Below are positions 8,394 to 15,896 of a DNA stretch of 64,000 nt, piece by piece; within the stretch, counting starts at the first letter, position 1, and the number at the start of each line of letters is the position of its first letter. The DNA is taken from positions 24,953 to 88,952 of the forward strand of contig JAUZFP010000018.1 in NCBI GenBank assembly GCA_030838475.1, read 5' to 3'. The notes beneath the pieces were generated by a model, which ran no database searches, was not told where the DNA came from, and worked only from the letters and a program-made list of their open reading frames with translations. Source of the stretch: Actinomycetota bacterium. GTDB taxonomy: Bacteria; Actinomycetota; Actinomycetes; Actinomycetales; Microbacteriaceae. The position numbers were made by a program, and so were the translations under genes.

Positions 8394-8631
8394 TGCTCGA
8401 ACCGCCGGAGCTCTGGCTCACTGATGACGATGTTGAACTACTCGACGAGTCATCAGAACTGGATGACGATGACGATGAATTGTCGGTGCTCGATGAACTG
8501 CTCGAGGTCGATGAGGTGGATGTCGATGTCGCACCCCAGAGAATCAACGATGCGATCCCGGTGATGCCGATGCTCAGGATGCTGATGGTTGCCGTCAGGT
8601 TTGTTGCGAGCTTCTTGCCCTTTGTCCTCAT
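8371..8631 (-). CDS. Small membrane protein with a long Ser/Asp/Thr tail
   Basis: An 86-residue protein with a short basic N-terminus (MRTKGKK), one hydrophobic segment (about residues 10-33) and then roughly 50 residues composed almost only of Ser, Thr and Asp. The basic start predicts that the tail points outward. It is the first gene of the ApbE, cytochrome, NuoF-like and ferredoxin set. The tail ends with SGGSSSATSSGS, which resembles the flavinylation consensus (S-G-A-T-x-T/S) with Gly replaced by Ser, so it is a possible ApbE substrate. That role is inference. ATG 8631 is used; GTG 8637 is also possible. Confidence 0.7.
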   Translation of the reverse strand: MRTKGKKLATNLTATISILSIGITGIASLILWGATSTSTSSTSSSSSSTDNSSSSSSSSDDSSSSSTSSSVSQSSGGSSSATSSGS

Positions 8632-8690
8632 GTCCACGACGTGGCCGCATCCCTTCGCTCGGTCTTCTTAGCCCCTACGCTCCGGCACCA

Positions 8691-8708
8691 TTCTTCGAGG
8701 CTCCTTAG
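8691..8708. promoter_or_regulatory. Putative OmpR-type regulator site upstream of the redox cluster
   Basis: The 18-mer TTCTTCGAGGCTCCTTAG holds two 7-bp half-sites repeated at an 11-bp period, the usual geometry for OmpR-family regulators. It matches 14 of 18 positions of the sequence at 11025-11042. It lies 60-77 nt upstream of the Ser-rich gene start. A further TTCTTAG occurs at 8665-8671. The likely ligand is the response regulator at 9954-10622. Confidence 0.5.
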
Positions 8709-8733
8709 CTGGGCTGTGCGAACCCTGCGGAGA

Positions 8734-9957
8734 CTATTTGAGAATGCTTAGAGGCAGCGTCACCACGATGACCGCACCGCTCCCGGACTCGGTCGGCTCA
8801 ACGCGCACGCTGCCGTCGTGTCTGAACGCGATCTCCGCGACGAGGGCGAGCCCGAGTCCGTAGTGGCGCGTCTGAGCGTCGTGGTCGTGCCCCGCTCGCG
8901 AAGTGGCGAACCGTTCGAACGCTCTTTCGCGCATGTCGTCCGGGAAGCCGCGGCCGTCGTCCCTCACAGTAATTTCGGCGCCGCGCCCCGCGGAATGCAC
9001 CTCCACTCGCACCTCGCTTCGTGCGTGATCGAGGGCATTCGATACCAGCGACGTGAACAGGCGCAGGATTGACGCTCGCGAACCGTCGACCATGATCGGC
9101 TCGTCGCTTACCGGTCCGTGCAACGCGATGTGGCGGTCTTTGGCGTGCACCGAGAGCGAAGCGACGACATCCCGGGCGAGCTTCGTCAGGTCGAGTGGCA
9201 CGCGTTCGGCGGTTTCGCGAGGATCGGCGGCGATGAGGAGGTCCTCAAGAATGCCGGTCAGCTCGCGAGAATCCTGGAGGATGTCGTCGAGCCCGGACGC
9301 AAGCGCTCTGCCGACTGCGGCCGGCGACTTCGCGGCCTCCCGTCGGAGCAGTTGGGTGCGGGTGGTCAACAGGGTCAGCGGCGTTCGCAACTCGTGGCTC
9401 GCGTCGGTGACGAATCGCCGTTGCAGCGACAGGGCGTCCACCATGGGTCGAAGTGCTCGTCGAGCGATGATGGCGGCGACGAGGCCGGACGCGATCGACC
9501 CAAGAAAGCCCGAGATGATGAGGGCGAGCGCGAGTCGGCGCAATTCGCCTTGGTTCTCGGTGTCGTCCTGGGCGGCCTGCACGCTCATCCCGTCATGCGA
9601 AATCGTCACAATCGTGTAGGTCTTGCCACCCACGGTACGTGTCGTCTGGAGGGGGTCGTCGCGGGTCGCCGCTGCGGCGAGCTGCGAAGCGTCGGGAAAC
9701 CACGAGGGCGCCCCTGGAGAGACGGTCATTTGCCCGTGGTCGTCGCGTGCGACCAGGACATCCTGAGGGGCGGACTGGACGGACGCGGCCTGCGAGGCAT
9801 CCATGAGGATATGCGTGGTCTCATCTCGCTGGCTCGACTGCACAATGAAGTAGGTCACCGTGAGCAAAACCGCGAAGATGATCAGGATGAGAGTGCCGAA
9901 CCTCAGGGCAAGACGGAGTGACGCTCGACGCAGGTCGGTCTGGTCTCGCGTGCTCAC
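8734..9957 (-). CDS. Sensor histidine kinase of the redox-cluster two-component system
   Basis: A 407-residue membrane kinase. Two transmembrane segments (about 20-40 and 143-165) enclose a roughly 100-residue extracytoplasmic sensor loop. The HisKA motif FVTDASHELRTPLTLL carries His188, and the ATPase domain has VSNALDHA, DDGRGFP and a final GLGLALV segment. The GTG start overlaps the stop of the response regulator gene by 4 nt. There is no obvious redox-active Cys pair or PAS domain in the loop, so the stimulus is unknown. It is encoded directly upstream of, and on the same strand as, the ApbE/cytochrome cluster, which it probably controls. Confidence 0.9.
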   Translation of the reverse strand: MSTRDQTDLRRASLRLALRFGTLILIIFAVLLTVTYFIVQSSQRDETTHILMDASQAASVQSAPQDVLVARDDHGQMTVSPGAPSWFPDASQLAAAATRDDPLQTTRTVGGKTYTIVTISHDGMSVQAAQDDTENQGELRRLALALIISGFLGSIASGLVAAIIARRALRPMVDALSLQRRFVTDASHELRTPLTLLTTRTQLLRREAAKSPAAVGRALASGLDDILQDSRELTGILEDLLIAADPRETAERVPLDLTKLARDVVASLSVHAKDRHIALHGPVSDEPIMVDGSRASILRLFTSLVSNALDHARSEVRVEVHSAGRGAEITVRDDGRGFPDDMRERAFERFATSRAGHDHDAQTRHYGLGLALVAEIAFRHDGSVRVEPTESGSGAVIVVTLPLSILK

Positions 9958-10622
9958 GGCAGACGCCCCAGCTGGTAGCCGATGCCGCGAATTGTGGTAA
10001 TTGCGCCCCGTCCGAGTTTCTTTCGAAGGTAGTGAACATATGTGTCGACAACTCCGGGATCGTCGGCGTCGGCGAACACCTCGGCGAGGAGGTCGGCACG
10101 GGAGAAGACCTGGCTGGGCCTGCGCGCCAGACGCTCGAGCAGGTCGCCCTCCCGTTCGGACAACAGCACCGGCTCCTGGTAATCGAAGGCAACGGTGCGT
10201 GATTCTGTGTCGAGGGTGCCCCCTGGCACGCGGAGAACCGGGATCGTGGCGGCGACTCTACGCCGAAGAACTCGAAGTCGGGCAAGCAGTTCGTCGATGT
10301 CGAAGGGTTTGGCGAGGTAGTCCTCGGCTCCCCGATCAAGCCCCTCAACTCGGTCGGCAGGGTTCCCAAGCGCGGACAGGATGAGTGCTGGCGTCTGCAC
10401 TCCGGCGCGCCGCAGTTTGCTGAGTAGATCGAGGCCCTCAATGACGGGCAACCCGCGATCGAGAAGTAGGTTATCGAACTCTTCGGTGAGGCCCAGGTGC
10501 AGCGCACGTTGCCCGTCGCGGGCCGTGGTGACCGAGTAGCCCTCACTCATCAAGAGGTCGGTCAACATGTTCAGCAACCGGGGATCATCCTCGACGACGA
10601 GAATGCGTGGCGTTTCGTTCAC
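9954..10622 (-). CDS. OmpR/PhoB-family response regulator
   Basis: A 222-residue regulator with a receiver domain (acidic pair in VVEDDP, phospho-acceptor Asp55 in NLLLDRGLP, Lys in YLAKPF) and a winged-helix DNA-binding domain ending in YVHYLRKKLG and IRGIGYQLG. The start is GTG 10622. TAGACT lies exactly 12 nt upstream of it, so this start may be leaderless. The stop overlaps the kinase start. Two similar direct-repeat sites (8691-8708 and 11025-11042) flank the locus and are the best candidates for its targets. Confidence 0.9.
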   Translation of the reverse strand: MNETPRILVVEDDPRLLNMLTDLLMSEGYSVTTARDGQRALHLGLTEEFDNLLLDRGLPVIEGLDLLSKLRRAGVQTPALILSALGNPADRVEGLDRGAEDYLAKPFDIDELLARLRVLRRRVAATIPVLRVPGGTLDTESRTVAFDYQEPVLLSEREGDLLERLARRPSQVFSRADLLAEVFADADDPGVVDTYVHYLRKKLGRGAITTIRGIGYQLGRLP

Positions 10623-10645
10623 GAGCGCAGTCTAGATTCGCGGCG

Positions 10646-10963
10646 CTAGGAACTTGATGAGGTCGCTACCGGTGGCTGCTGGCGTGTGGGGGTTACGGGA
10701 GCCGGAGCAGGAGCGACTGCCGAGGGCGTGACGGTTGGCGTGGAGGTTGGGACTGCAGAGTGTGATGCCTCGGGAGCGGCAACTGGCGTTGATGATGGAG
10801 TTGCACTCGGCGTAAGCAGCACAGCACCCAGTTGCTGGGCTTTGCGAGCCGTGGCCAGCTGGTAGAGAACCGAAGTGCCGTATCCCGTCACGGCAACCGT
10901 AACGACCGTGGCGAGCGCGGTGAGCGAGAACGCCGCCCGTCGCCCTCGAGTTCGAATTGTCAC
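10646..10963 (-). CDS. Single-pass membrane protein with a Pro/Thr/Ser/Ala-rich tail
   Basis: About 105 residues: a basic N-terminus (TIRTRGRR), a hydrophobic segment near residues 12-30, then some 60 residues of Pro, Thr, Ser, Ala and Val repeats ending in four Ser. The basic start predicts an outward tail. It lies just upstream of the response regulator on the same strand, with a putative regulator site 62-79 nt upstream. The architecture (anchor plus low-complexity tail) parallels the Ser-rich protein of the redox cluster. GTG 10963, preceded by GGGCGGGA, is preferred to GTG 11005. No domain family is recognised. Confidence 0.65.
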   Translation of the reverse strand: MTIRTRGRRAAFSLTALATVVTVAVTGYGTSVLYQLATARKAQQLGAVLLTPSATPSSTPVAAPEASHSAVPTSTPTVTPSAVAPAPAPVTPTRQQPPVATSSSS

Positions 10964-11024
10964 GTGAGTCCCGCCCTGTTGTGTCCCTGCGCACCGTAGG
11001 TTCACTTTTCACCATGACAGCTAG

Positions 11025-11042
11025 TTCTCAGAGGTTGCTTAG
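11025..11042. promoter_or_regulatory. Putative OmpR-type regulator site, second copy
   Basis: TTCTCAGAGGTTGCTTAG contains half-sites TTCTCAG and TGCTTAG at an 11-bp period and matches 14 of 18 positions of the site at 8691-8708, including most of the spacer. It sits between divergent genes: 62 nt upstream of the Pro-rich protein and two-component genes, and 31 nt upstream of the DyP peroxidase ATG. It could regulate either side. Confidence 0.5.
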
Positions 11043-11072
11043 TTGTAAAGCACGGGGGAGGCAGAATAAAGC

Positions 11073-12020
11073 ATGGCAAACACGTGGGCTCGCGTTCCGA
11101 TCGAGCCACAGACCGTCAACGCACCGCTGTCAGGCTCGGCCATCTTCCTGGTGGTGCGCATCGCCGAATCGGACGAGGCACTGGCGGCGGTGCGCGGTGT
11201 GATCTCGGACATCGGTGGGCTCGTGCGCGCGGTCGGATTCCGGGATCTCGGCGGTCAGCTCTCCTGCATCGTGGGTATTGGGCGTGCCGCCTGGGATCGA
11301 CTCGGGCGACCGACCCGGCCGAGCCAGCTTCATCCATTCGCGGCCGTACGAGGTGCCGTTCACACGGCTGTGTCGACGCCGGGAGACCTTCTGTTTCACA
11401 TTCGGGCGGATGCACCCGATATGTGCTTCGAGCTGGAGCGACTCCTGTTGGAGAAGCTCGGCGCCAACGTCACGGTTGAGGATGAGGTATCAGGTTTCCG
11501 ATACTTCGACGCCCGCGATCTGCTCGGCTTCGTCGACGGCACTGAGAATCCCACGGGCGCGGCGATGGAGCACGACACGCTCATCGGTGGCGAGGACGCG
11601 GAGTTCGCGGGCGGCAGCTACGTCGTCGTGCAGAAGTACCTGCACGACCTCACATCGTGGGCGAAGCTGTCGGTCGCGGAGCAGGAGCGCATCATCGGCC
11701 GCACGAAGCTCGACAACGTCGAGCTGGATCCGAGCGAGCGCCCCTCCCACAAGGACCTGAACACGATCGTCGACGCGGAGGGCGTCGAGCACGACATCCT
11801 GCGCGACAACATGCCGTTCGGCAGCCCGGGCGCGGGCGAGTTCGGCACATACTTCATCGGCTATGCCGCCGACCTGTCGACGATCGAGAAGATGCTGGAA
11901 CGAATGTTCATCGGAGCCCCTCCCGGGCAGCACGATCGCATCCTCGATTTTTCGAAGGCCGTCACGGGATCCACGTACTTTGTGCCATCGAACGACCTGC
12001 TCGAGAGTCTCGCGGACTGA
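11073..12020 (+). CDS. Dye-decolourising (DyP-type) haem peroxidase
   Basis: A 315-residue DyP peroxidase of the bacterial B-like class. Key residues are all present: the GxxDG motif GFVDG with catalytic Asp155, the proximal haem ligand His226 in RPSHKDLN and the distal Arg244 in DILRDNMPFG, followed by GTYFIGY. There is no Tat or Sec signal, so the enzyme is probably cytoplasmic. No encapsulin shell gene is adjacent, and no C-terminal encapsulin-targeting extension is evident. ATG 11073 follows GGGGGAGG. A putative two-component site lies immediately upstream, so it may belong to the redox-cluster regulon. Confidence 0.92.
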   Translation: MANTWARVPIEPQTVNAPLSGSAIFLVVRIAESDEALAAVRGVISDIGGLVRAVGFRDLGGQLSCIVGIGRAAWDRLGRPTRPSQLHPFAAVRGAVHTAVSTPGDLLFHIRADAPDMCFELERLLLEKLGANVTVEDEVSGFRYFDARDLLGFVDGTENPTGAAMEHDTLIGGEDAEFAGGSYVVVQKYLHDLTSWAKLSVAEQERIIGRTKLDNVELDPSERPSHKDLNTIVDAEGVEHDILRDNMPFGSPGAGEFGTYFIGYAADLSTIEKMLERMFIGAPPGQHDRILDFSKAVTGSTYFVPSNDLLESLAD

Positions 12021-12022
12021 CG

Positions 12023-12395
12023 CTACTTCGGTCCGGCGAGGCCGATGAGGTTTCCTTCGGGGTCGCGAAAGTGGGCGACCACGAGTTTGCCCGACGGATT
12101 CCCCTCCGGCCCCATCACATGCGTGCCGCCCAGCTTCTCAGCGGCTGCGAGGGCGGCAGCAACATCCACGACGCCGACGTAGAAAATCGACTGGGTCGGA
12201 TAGCCGGCTCCGCCTCCGACACCGCCCGGGATGCTGCCGTCGCTCGACACGAAGCCGTAGTTACCACCCTCCGAGACGGATGGCGCGACGGGGGGAGTCG
12301 GTGTCGAACTCCCAGTCGAATAGCTGCGAGTAGTACTCGCGGAGCCTCTTCGGGTCCCGACCCGATATCTCGAAGTGCACTACCGGGTTGCCCAT
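12023..12395 (-). pseudogene. VOC/glyoxalase-like protein gene broken by a one-base frameshift
   Basis: From ATG 12395, with GGAAGGGA upstream, the frame reads MGNPVVHFEISGRDPKRLRE and continues YYSQLFDWEFDTDSP, a normal VOC N-terminal half. It then runs into a stop after a G-run (six bases on the plus strand at 12290-12295). The matching C-terminal half (GGNYGFVSSDGS to FRDPEGNLIGLAG) continues in the neighbouring frame to a stop at 12023. Removing one base from the run restores a single frame of about 123 residues. This is either a true recent pseudogene, a slippage site, or a homopolymer sequencing error. Confidence 0.75.
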
Positions 12396-12489
12396 GATGT
12401 GTTCCTTCCCTCTTCCTGTCTACTCGACGGAGCAGACCCAGGGAATTGCGACAGCGGTCGGAAATACGTTGGCGGCGCAAGATGGGGAG

Positions 12490-12894
12490 ATGGAAATCCA
12501 ATTGAGCATGCTCGGCGTTATTGTTCGCGACATGCCTGCCGCCCTGCGGTTCTATCGTCTGCTCGGTCTGGACATCCCGGCGAGCGAAGACGAAAAGCGG
12601 TTCGTGATTCATCGCATGGGCAGCGGAGTCAGCATCTTCTTCGACACCGTGTTCGCCGCGCGCTATGACGCCGAACATCGGTTGCCAGCGCGGGGTGGAT
12701 ACGGCTCGCTGTTCGAGTTCTACCTCGGCGACGATGCCTCAGTTGATGCGAAATACCGTGAGTTGACCGACAGCGGTTACCACGGCCGTATGGCGCCGGA
12801 GCAGACGTCCGGGCCATACGCCGCGATGGTGGATGATCCCGACGGGAACGTCGTGCTCCTCACCTCGGATAACCCCGACAAAGACAACGGCTAG
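12490..12894 (+). CDS. VOC-family (glyoxalase/bleomycin-resistance-like) protein
   Basis: A 134-residue VOC fold protein. It shows two beta-alpha-beta-beta-beta halves, with MLGVIVRDMPAALRFYRLLG at the start and YAAMVDDPDGNVVLLTSDNP at the end. Many VOC proteins bind a metal or sequester small toxic compounds; no specific substrate can be assigned. ATG 12490 is selected because the homology begins there; longer in-frame starts would run into the divergent VOC pseudogene. The stop overlaps the tail of the convergent XRE gene by 4 nt. Confidence 0.82.
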   Translation: MEIQLSMLGVIVRDMPAALRFYRLLGLDIPASEDEKRFVIHRMGSGVSIFFDTVFAARYDAEHRLPARGGYGSLFEFYLGDDASVDAKYRELTDSGYHGRMAPEQTSGPYAAMVDDPDGNVVLLTSDNPDKDNG

Positions 12895-13928
12895 CTATGT
12901 CTGAGCGCGCCGCGTGACCTTGTCTGGCGCCGCAGCGCTGCGGTAATCGCGAGGATCGCGGCGACCAGTAGCGATCCAATCAGGACGAGGATCGACACGT
13001 TTCCGCCGATGTAGATGTCGTGCCACTGGCTGAAGTCCACCGGCCTCGCCTGGGTGTCGTGATCGACCCACGCGATGGCCGGCTGAAGCAGCACGGTGCT
13101 GTAGACGCTTACGAAGGCGATGACGATGGCAGCCCGAAAGAGTCCGGCGAGCGGCACATACCGGATGACCAGCGCGGCACCCCACGGAATGACCAGCGCG
13201 ATCGCGGCAATCGGCAGCGCCTGGGTCAGCCAGAGGATCGGGTTGCTCGTTGCCACCAGGAGCAGCACAGCCAGCGCGATCGTGTCGAGGCCGAGCGCAA
13301 TGACCGTGCGATGCCGCGAAGCGGTGGCAGGCAGTGACAGTCCGGCGAGCCAGATTGGACCGAAGATCACCACCGCAGCGAAGAGGATGGCCGTGATCGG
13401 AATCGGCAGCCAGCTGCCCTGACCGTTCTCCAGCCACACGACGGTGAGCAGGACCGCGATGCTTACGATGAACGCTCCGAGCGCGATCCAGCCCTTCGGC
13501 CGCACTCGAAGCAACGGCAGCGTGGTCAGGCTGAACGCCGAGGCGAGGGCGGCGACGACGATCCAGAACCACGACAGCGTGTGAGCGACCGACAGGTTGA
13601 CGATGAAGCAGGTGACCAGCGCGGTGACGTAGGCGATGGATGTCGTCCAGAAGATGGCCGCCTTCCACCGGCGGTAGCCCAGGGCATCGCGGGCGATCTC
13701 CCGGCTCACATGGTCGTCGCTGGCGTTGATGAGTTCGCCCTCGCTCACGCCGAGCTCGCGGGACAGCGCCTCGACGAGCGTGATGTCGGGGTAGGAGAGG
13801 CCGCGTTCCCACTTCGACACCGCCGACTCGGTGACGAAGAGGCGCTCGGCGAGGTCGCGCTGGGTCAGTCCCACGGCCTGGCGCTTGGCAATGATGAAAC
13901 GACCGAAGGCTTGCTTGGTTGGGCTCAT
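12891..13928 (-). CDS. XRE-type helix-turn-helix regulator with a membrane domain
   Basis: A 345-residue protein. Residues 1-70 form a Cro/CI-type helix-turn-helix (GLTQRDLAERLFVTESAVSK then WERG), followed by about eight hydrophobic segments from residue 90 to 330. This architecture, a DNA-binding head on a polytopic membrane domain, is common in Firmicutes and actinobacteria and is thought to couple a membrane signal to transcription. ATG 13928 is chosen over GTG 13937 three codons upstream. No neighbouring gene is an obvious target. Confidence 0.85.
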   Translation of the reverse strand: MSPTKQAFGRFIIAKRQAVGLTQRDLAERLFVTESAVSKWERGLSYPDITLVEALSRELGVSEGELINASDDHVSREIARDALGYRRWKAAIFWTTSIAYVTALVTCFIVNLSVAHTLSWFWIVVAALASAFSLTTLPLLRVRPKGWIALGAFIVSIAVLLTVVWLENGQGSWLPIPITAILFAAVVIFGPIWLAGLSLPATASRHRTVIALGLDTIALAVLLLVATSNPILWLTQALPIAAIALVIPWGAALVIRYVPLAGLFRAAIVIAFVSVYSTVLLQPAIAWVDHDTQARPVDFSQWHDIYIGGNVSILVLIGSLLVAAILAITAALRRQTRSRGALRHS

Positions 13929-14045
13929 GCCGACCACTCAAGCACGGTGCCGCACCGAGAGCGCCGTCCAGGGGCGAAATTGCGACCCGACCGTCAGGCC
14001 AGTCGGCGAGAACTGGCGGGCCACGGCTCTTACTGGCAACGTGCG

Positions 14046-14070
14046 GAATAGCTTCGGTTGAATAGCTTCG
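14046..14070. repeat. Two 11-bp direct repeats upstream of the gene at 14115
   Basis: GAATAGCTTCG occurs at 14046-14056 and again at 14060-14070, a 14-bp period, ending 33 bp upstream of the probable -10 box of the following gene. The position suits an activator or repressor site; chance duplication is also possible. Confidence 0.4.
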
Positions 14071-14114
14071 ACTTCCGCCCTGGGGCCCGATGGTGCGTTT
14101 CCTAGACTTGACCA

Positions 14115-15029
14115 ATGGTCGATCCCGTCGCTGGTCCCTCGCGTTGGTCGCGGCTGTGGCGGTGGCTGCGTTATGGGCGAACTGTGGGAAACACGGGGTG
14201 GACGATCATGCGATCCGCACCGGGCCGAAGCTGGTGGCGGGTCCCGGCACGGGTTTGGCGTGTGCTGACACGCCGCCGAGGAATCACGCCGACACCGATC
14301 TTCTACCTGCTGCTCGGCGGCGCAGGACTCTTCGCCGGAGCGGTACTGCAACTCACTCTCGATCTCTGGTGGTGGGTGCCGCCGGTCCTCGTGCTGGCGG
14401 TCGCTTGGCTGTTCTTCTTCACCTCCATCTGGTGGCATCGCCATCGCCTGCATACAAGTCTCCGAATAGAGCTCCTCCAGGCGGTCGCGCCGCAAAAAGG
14501 GTTGGCGGCCCTACGCGGGGCGGACCAGCAGCGCATCCGCTCGTCGGGGATTCCATTATTCGAAATTGCGGACTGGCCGGGCGAAGCATCTCTGGAGAGC
14601 TGGAGCGGCACAGATGGGATCGTTTCGCACGTTAGTCTCGCCTTCCGCGACAGACAGGCGTCGGCTCCCGTCGTCACGGTCGGGACGGTGGCCGACGATC
14701 GCACCGGGGCCGGCCGGGTCCGCGACGAGTTGCTCGGCGAACTGACCGGCTTGCTGTTGGGAGATGAGGGGATTGCAGCGGCGGGACCCGACGCGATCCG
14801 GGAGGCACACCAGAGAATCTCTGCGCGTCTCCACGCCCTCCCGTGGGTGCCAAGCACGATGCGAGTTGACGGCAAGGATCTGCAGGCGTCACGGTTGACT
14901 GTGGACGGGTACACCGCTAGCTACGCTGTGCTCGATCGAGTGGGGGTGACAATCACCGCCACCGCCGGTTCGGCTGACTTCGCGCTCCGGACGGTCTCCG
15001 CACCGGGGCGCTACCTCGACCTGCTCTGA
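14115..15029 (+). CDS. Hypothetical membrane protein
   Basis: A 304-residue protein of no recognised family. The N-terminal region is basic and Trp/Arg-rich; two adjacent hydrophobic segments (about 62-82 and 86-108) form a hairpin anchor; and the remaining 190 residues are soluble and mostly acidic. It would be anchored with a large cytoplasmic domain. ATG 14115 has TAGACT exactly 12 nt upstream, suggesting a leaderless message. It stands alone between the XRE regulator and the SOS-box gene. Confidence 0.7.
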   Translation: MVDPVAGPSRWSRLWRWLRYGRTVGNTGWTIMRSAPGRSWWRVPARVWRVLTRRRGITPTPIFYLLLGGAGLFAGAVLQLTLDLWWWVPPVLVLAVAWLFFFTSIWWHRHRLHTSLRIELLQAVAPQKGLAALRGADQQRIRSSGIPLFEIADWPGEASLESWSGTDGIVSHVSLAFRDRQASAPVVTVGTVADDRTGAGRVRDELLGELTGLLLGDEGIAAAGPDAIREAHQRISARLHALPWVPSTMRVDGKDLQASRLTVDGYTASYAVLDRVGVTITATAGSADFALRTVSAPGRYLDLL

Positions 15030-15103
15030 TGCGACGAACGCCACGGACCTTGAAGGGCTCACGCGGTCTCGAGGATCCTGCGTTAGATGCAATTCCATCC
15101 CTT

Positions 15104-15157
15104 TTGGCGTGTCGCGGCGACGCGAATTATACTCTCGATCTATCGAACATATATTCG
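15104..15157 (+). promoter_or_regulatory. Promoter with LexA-type SOS operator
   Basis: TTGGCG (15104-15109) and TATACT (15128-15133), separated by 18 bp, form a good housekeeping promoter. Just downstream lies CGAACATATATTCG (15144-15157), matching the Gram-positive/actinobacterial LexA box CGAAC-N4-GTTCG at all but one specified position. The operator sits over the likely transcription start, an effective repressor position. The gene controlled is the DUF6504 protein at 15177. Confidence 0.75.
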
Positions 15158-15176
15158 AATGTGAGAGGCGCACAGA

Positions 15177-15437
15177 GTGACCCTGGTAGCAACATCCATC
15201 ACCATGTGGACCAGCGAGCGCGGGATTCCCGAACGCTTCGTCTGGGAGGGCAAGCGCTATCGAGTCACGGACACTCCCACGCCGCTGGATTTCGAGATCG
15301 GGCTGCTGACCCACTTCACGGTCATCCCGGCGGGTTGGCGGATCCAGGGGACCGACGAGAGCGGCGACAGCCTCGTATTCGACATCGGGCAGTTCGCGGT
15401 CGACCGAGACTGGCACGTCCTTCGTACGTATCGCTGA
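15177..15437 (+). CDS. DUF6504-like protein under SOS control
   Basis: An 86-residue soluble protein with ERFVWEGKRYRVTDTPTPLD near the N-terminus, the hallmark of the DUF6504 group. As I recall, actinobacterial DUF6504 genes often lie beside imuB/dnaE2 translesion-polymerase genes, but neither is present here. The start is GTG 15177, with GAGAGG about 8 nt upstream. The gene is isolated, and its promoter carries a near-consensus LexA box. A role in the DNA-damage response is therefore inferred from regulation and family context, not from catalytic residues. Confidence 0.72.
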   Translation: MTLVATSITMWTSERGIPERFVWEGKRYRVTDTPTPLDFEIGLLTHFTVIPAGWRIQGTDESGDSLVFDIGQFAVDRDWHVLRTYR

Positions 15438-15470
15438 CGCGAAGGATGCGGCAACCAAGGGCCCTGCGCG

Positions 15471-15896
15471 CTAGCGCGACCTTGCGCTCACGAGAGTGCG
15501 ATCGCCGCCCCAGCCGCGAAACGTGAGGAGATACGACCGACCCGACTCCGGGTTACCGGTCAGCGCGATGGAGTCGGCCGCGACGGGTTCGAGCGCGCTT
15601 GTCGCGCTGTTGCCGGGAGCGATCTGGTATTTTCCACAGCTCGTATCGACCACCCGATAGTGGGTCCCGGCCAGGGTGGAATAGGTCGGACTCACAGCGG
15701 TGACCGTGCACCTCTCGGTCTGGGGCTGCGCGGCAGCGACCTGGTACGTCGAGACGCCGACGAGACCCAGCAGGGTCGCGAGGAGAGCGGCGCTCCAGGC
15801 CGTGTACACGATGCGTTCAGCGAGTTGAAGTTCGCGGTAGTGGGAAACCCAGCCGCCAACAGTTGATCTGACCGAACCGGGGGAGAATCGGGTCAT
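15471..15896 (-). CDS. Hypothetical single-pass membrane protein with an extracytoplasmic domain
   Basis: A 141-residue protein with a hydrophobic segment near residues 30-55 and an outside domain of about 85 residues containing two cysteines (in TERCTVTAVSPTY and VDTSCGKYQI) that may form a disulfide. The C-terminus reads YLLTFRGWGGDRTLV. It resembles small beta-rich extracytoplasmic domains found in actinobacteria, but no named family is recognised. ATG 15896 is preferred because TACCCT lies exactly 12 nt upstream. Confidence 0.68.
   Translation of the reverse strand: MTRFSPGSVRSTVGGWVSHYRELQLAERIVYTAWSAALLATLLGLVGVSTYQVAAAQPQTERCTVTAVSPTYSTLAGTHYRVVDTSCGKYQIAPGNSATSALEPVAADSIALTGNPESGRSYLLTFRGWGGDRTLVSARSR

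Noticed and set aside
11073..12020. Encapsulin cargo system with the DyP peroxidase
   Set aside because: No encapsulin shell gene lies nearby, and the DyP C-terminus ends soon after the fold without an obvious targeting extension.
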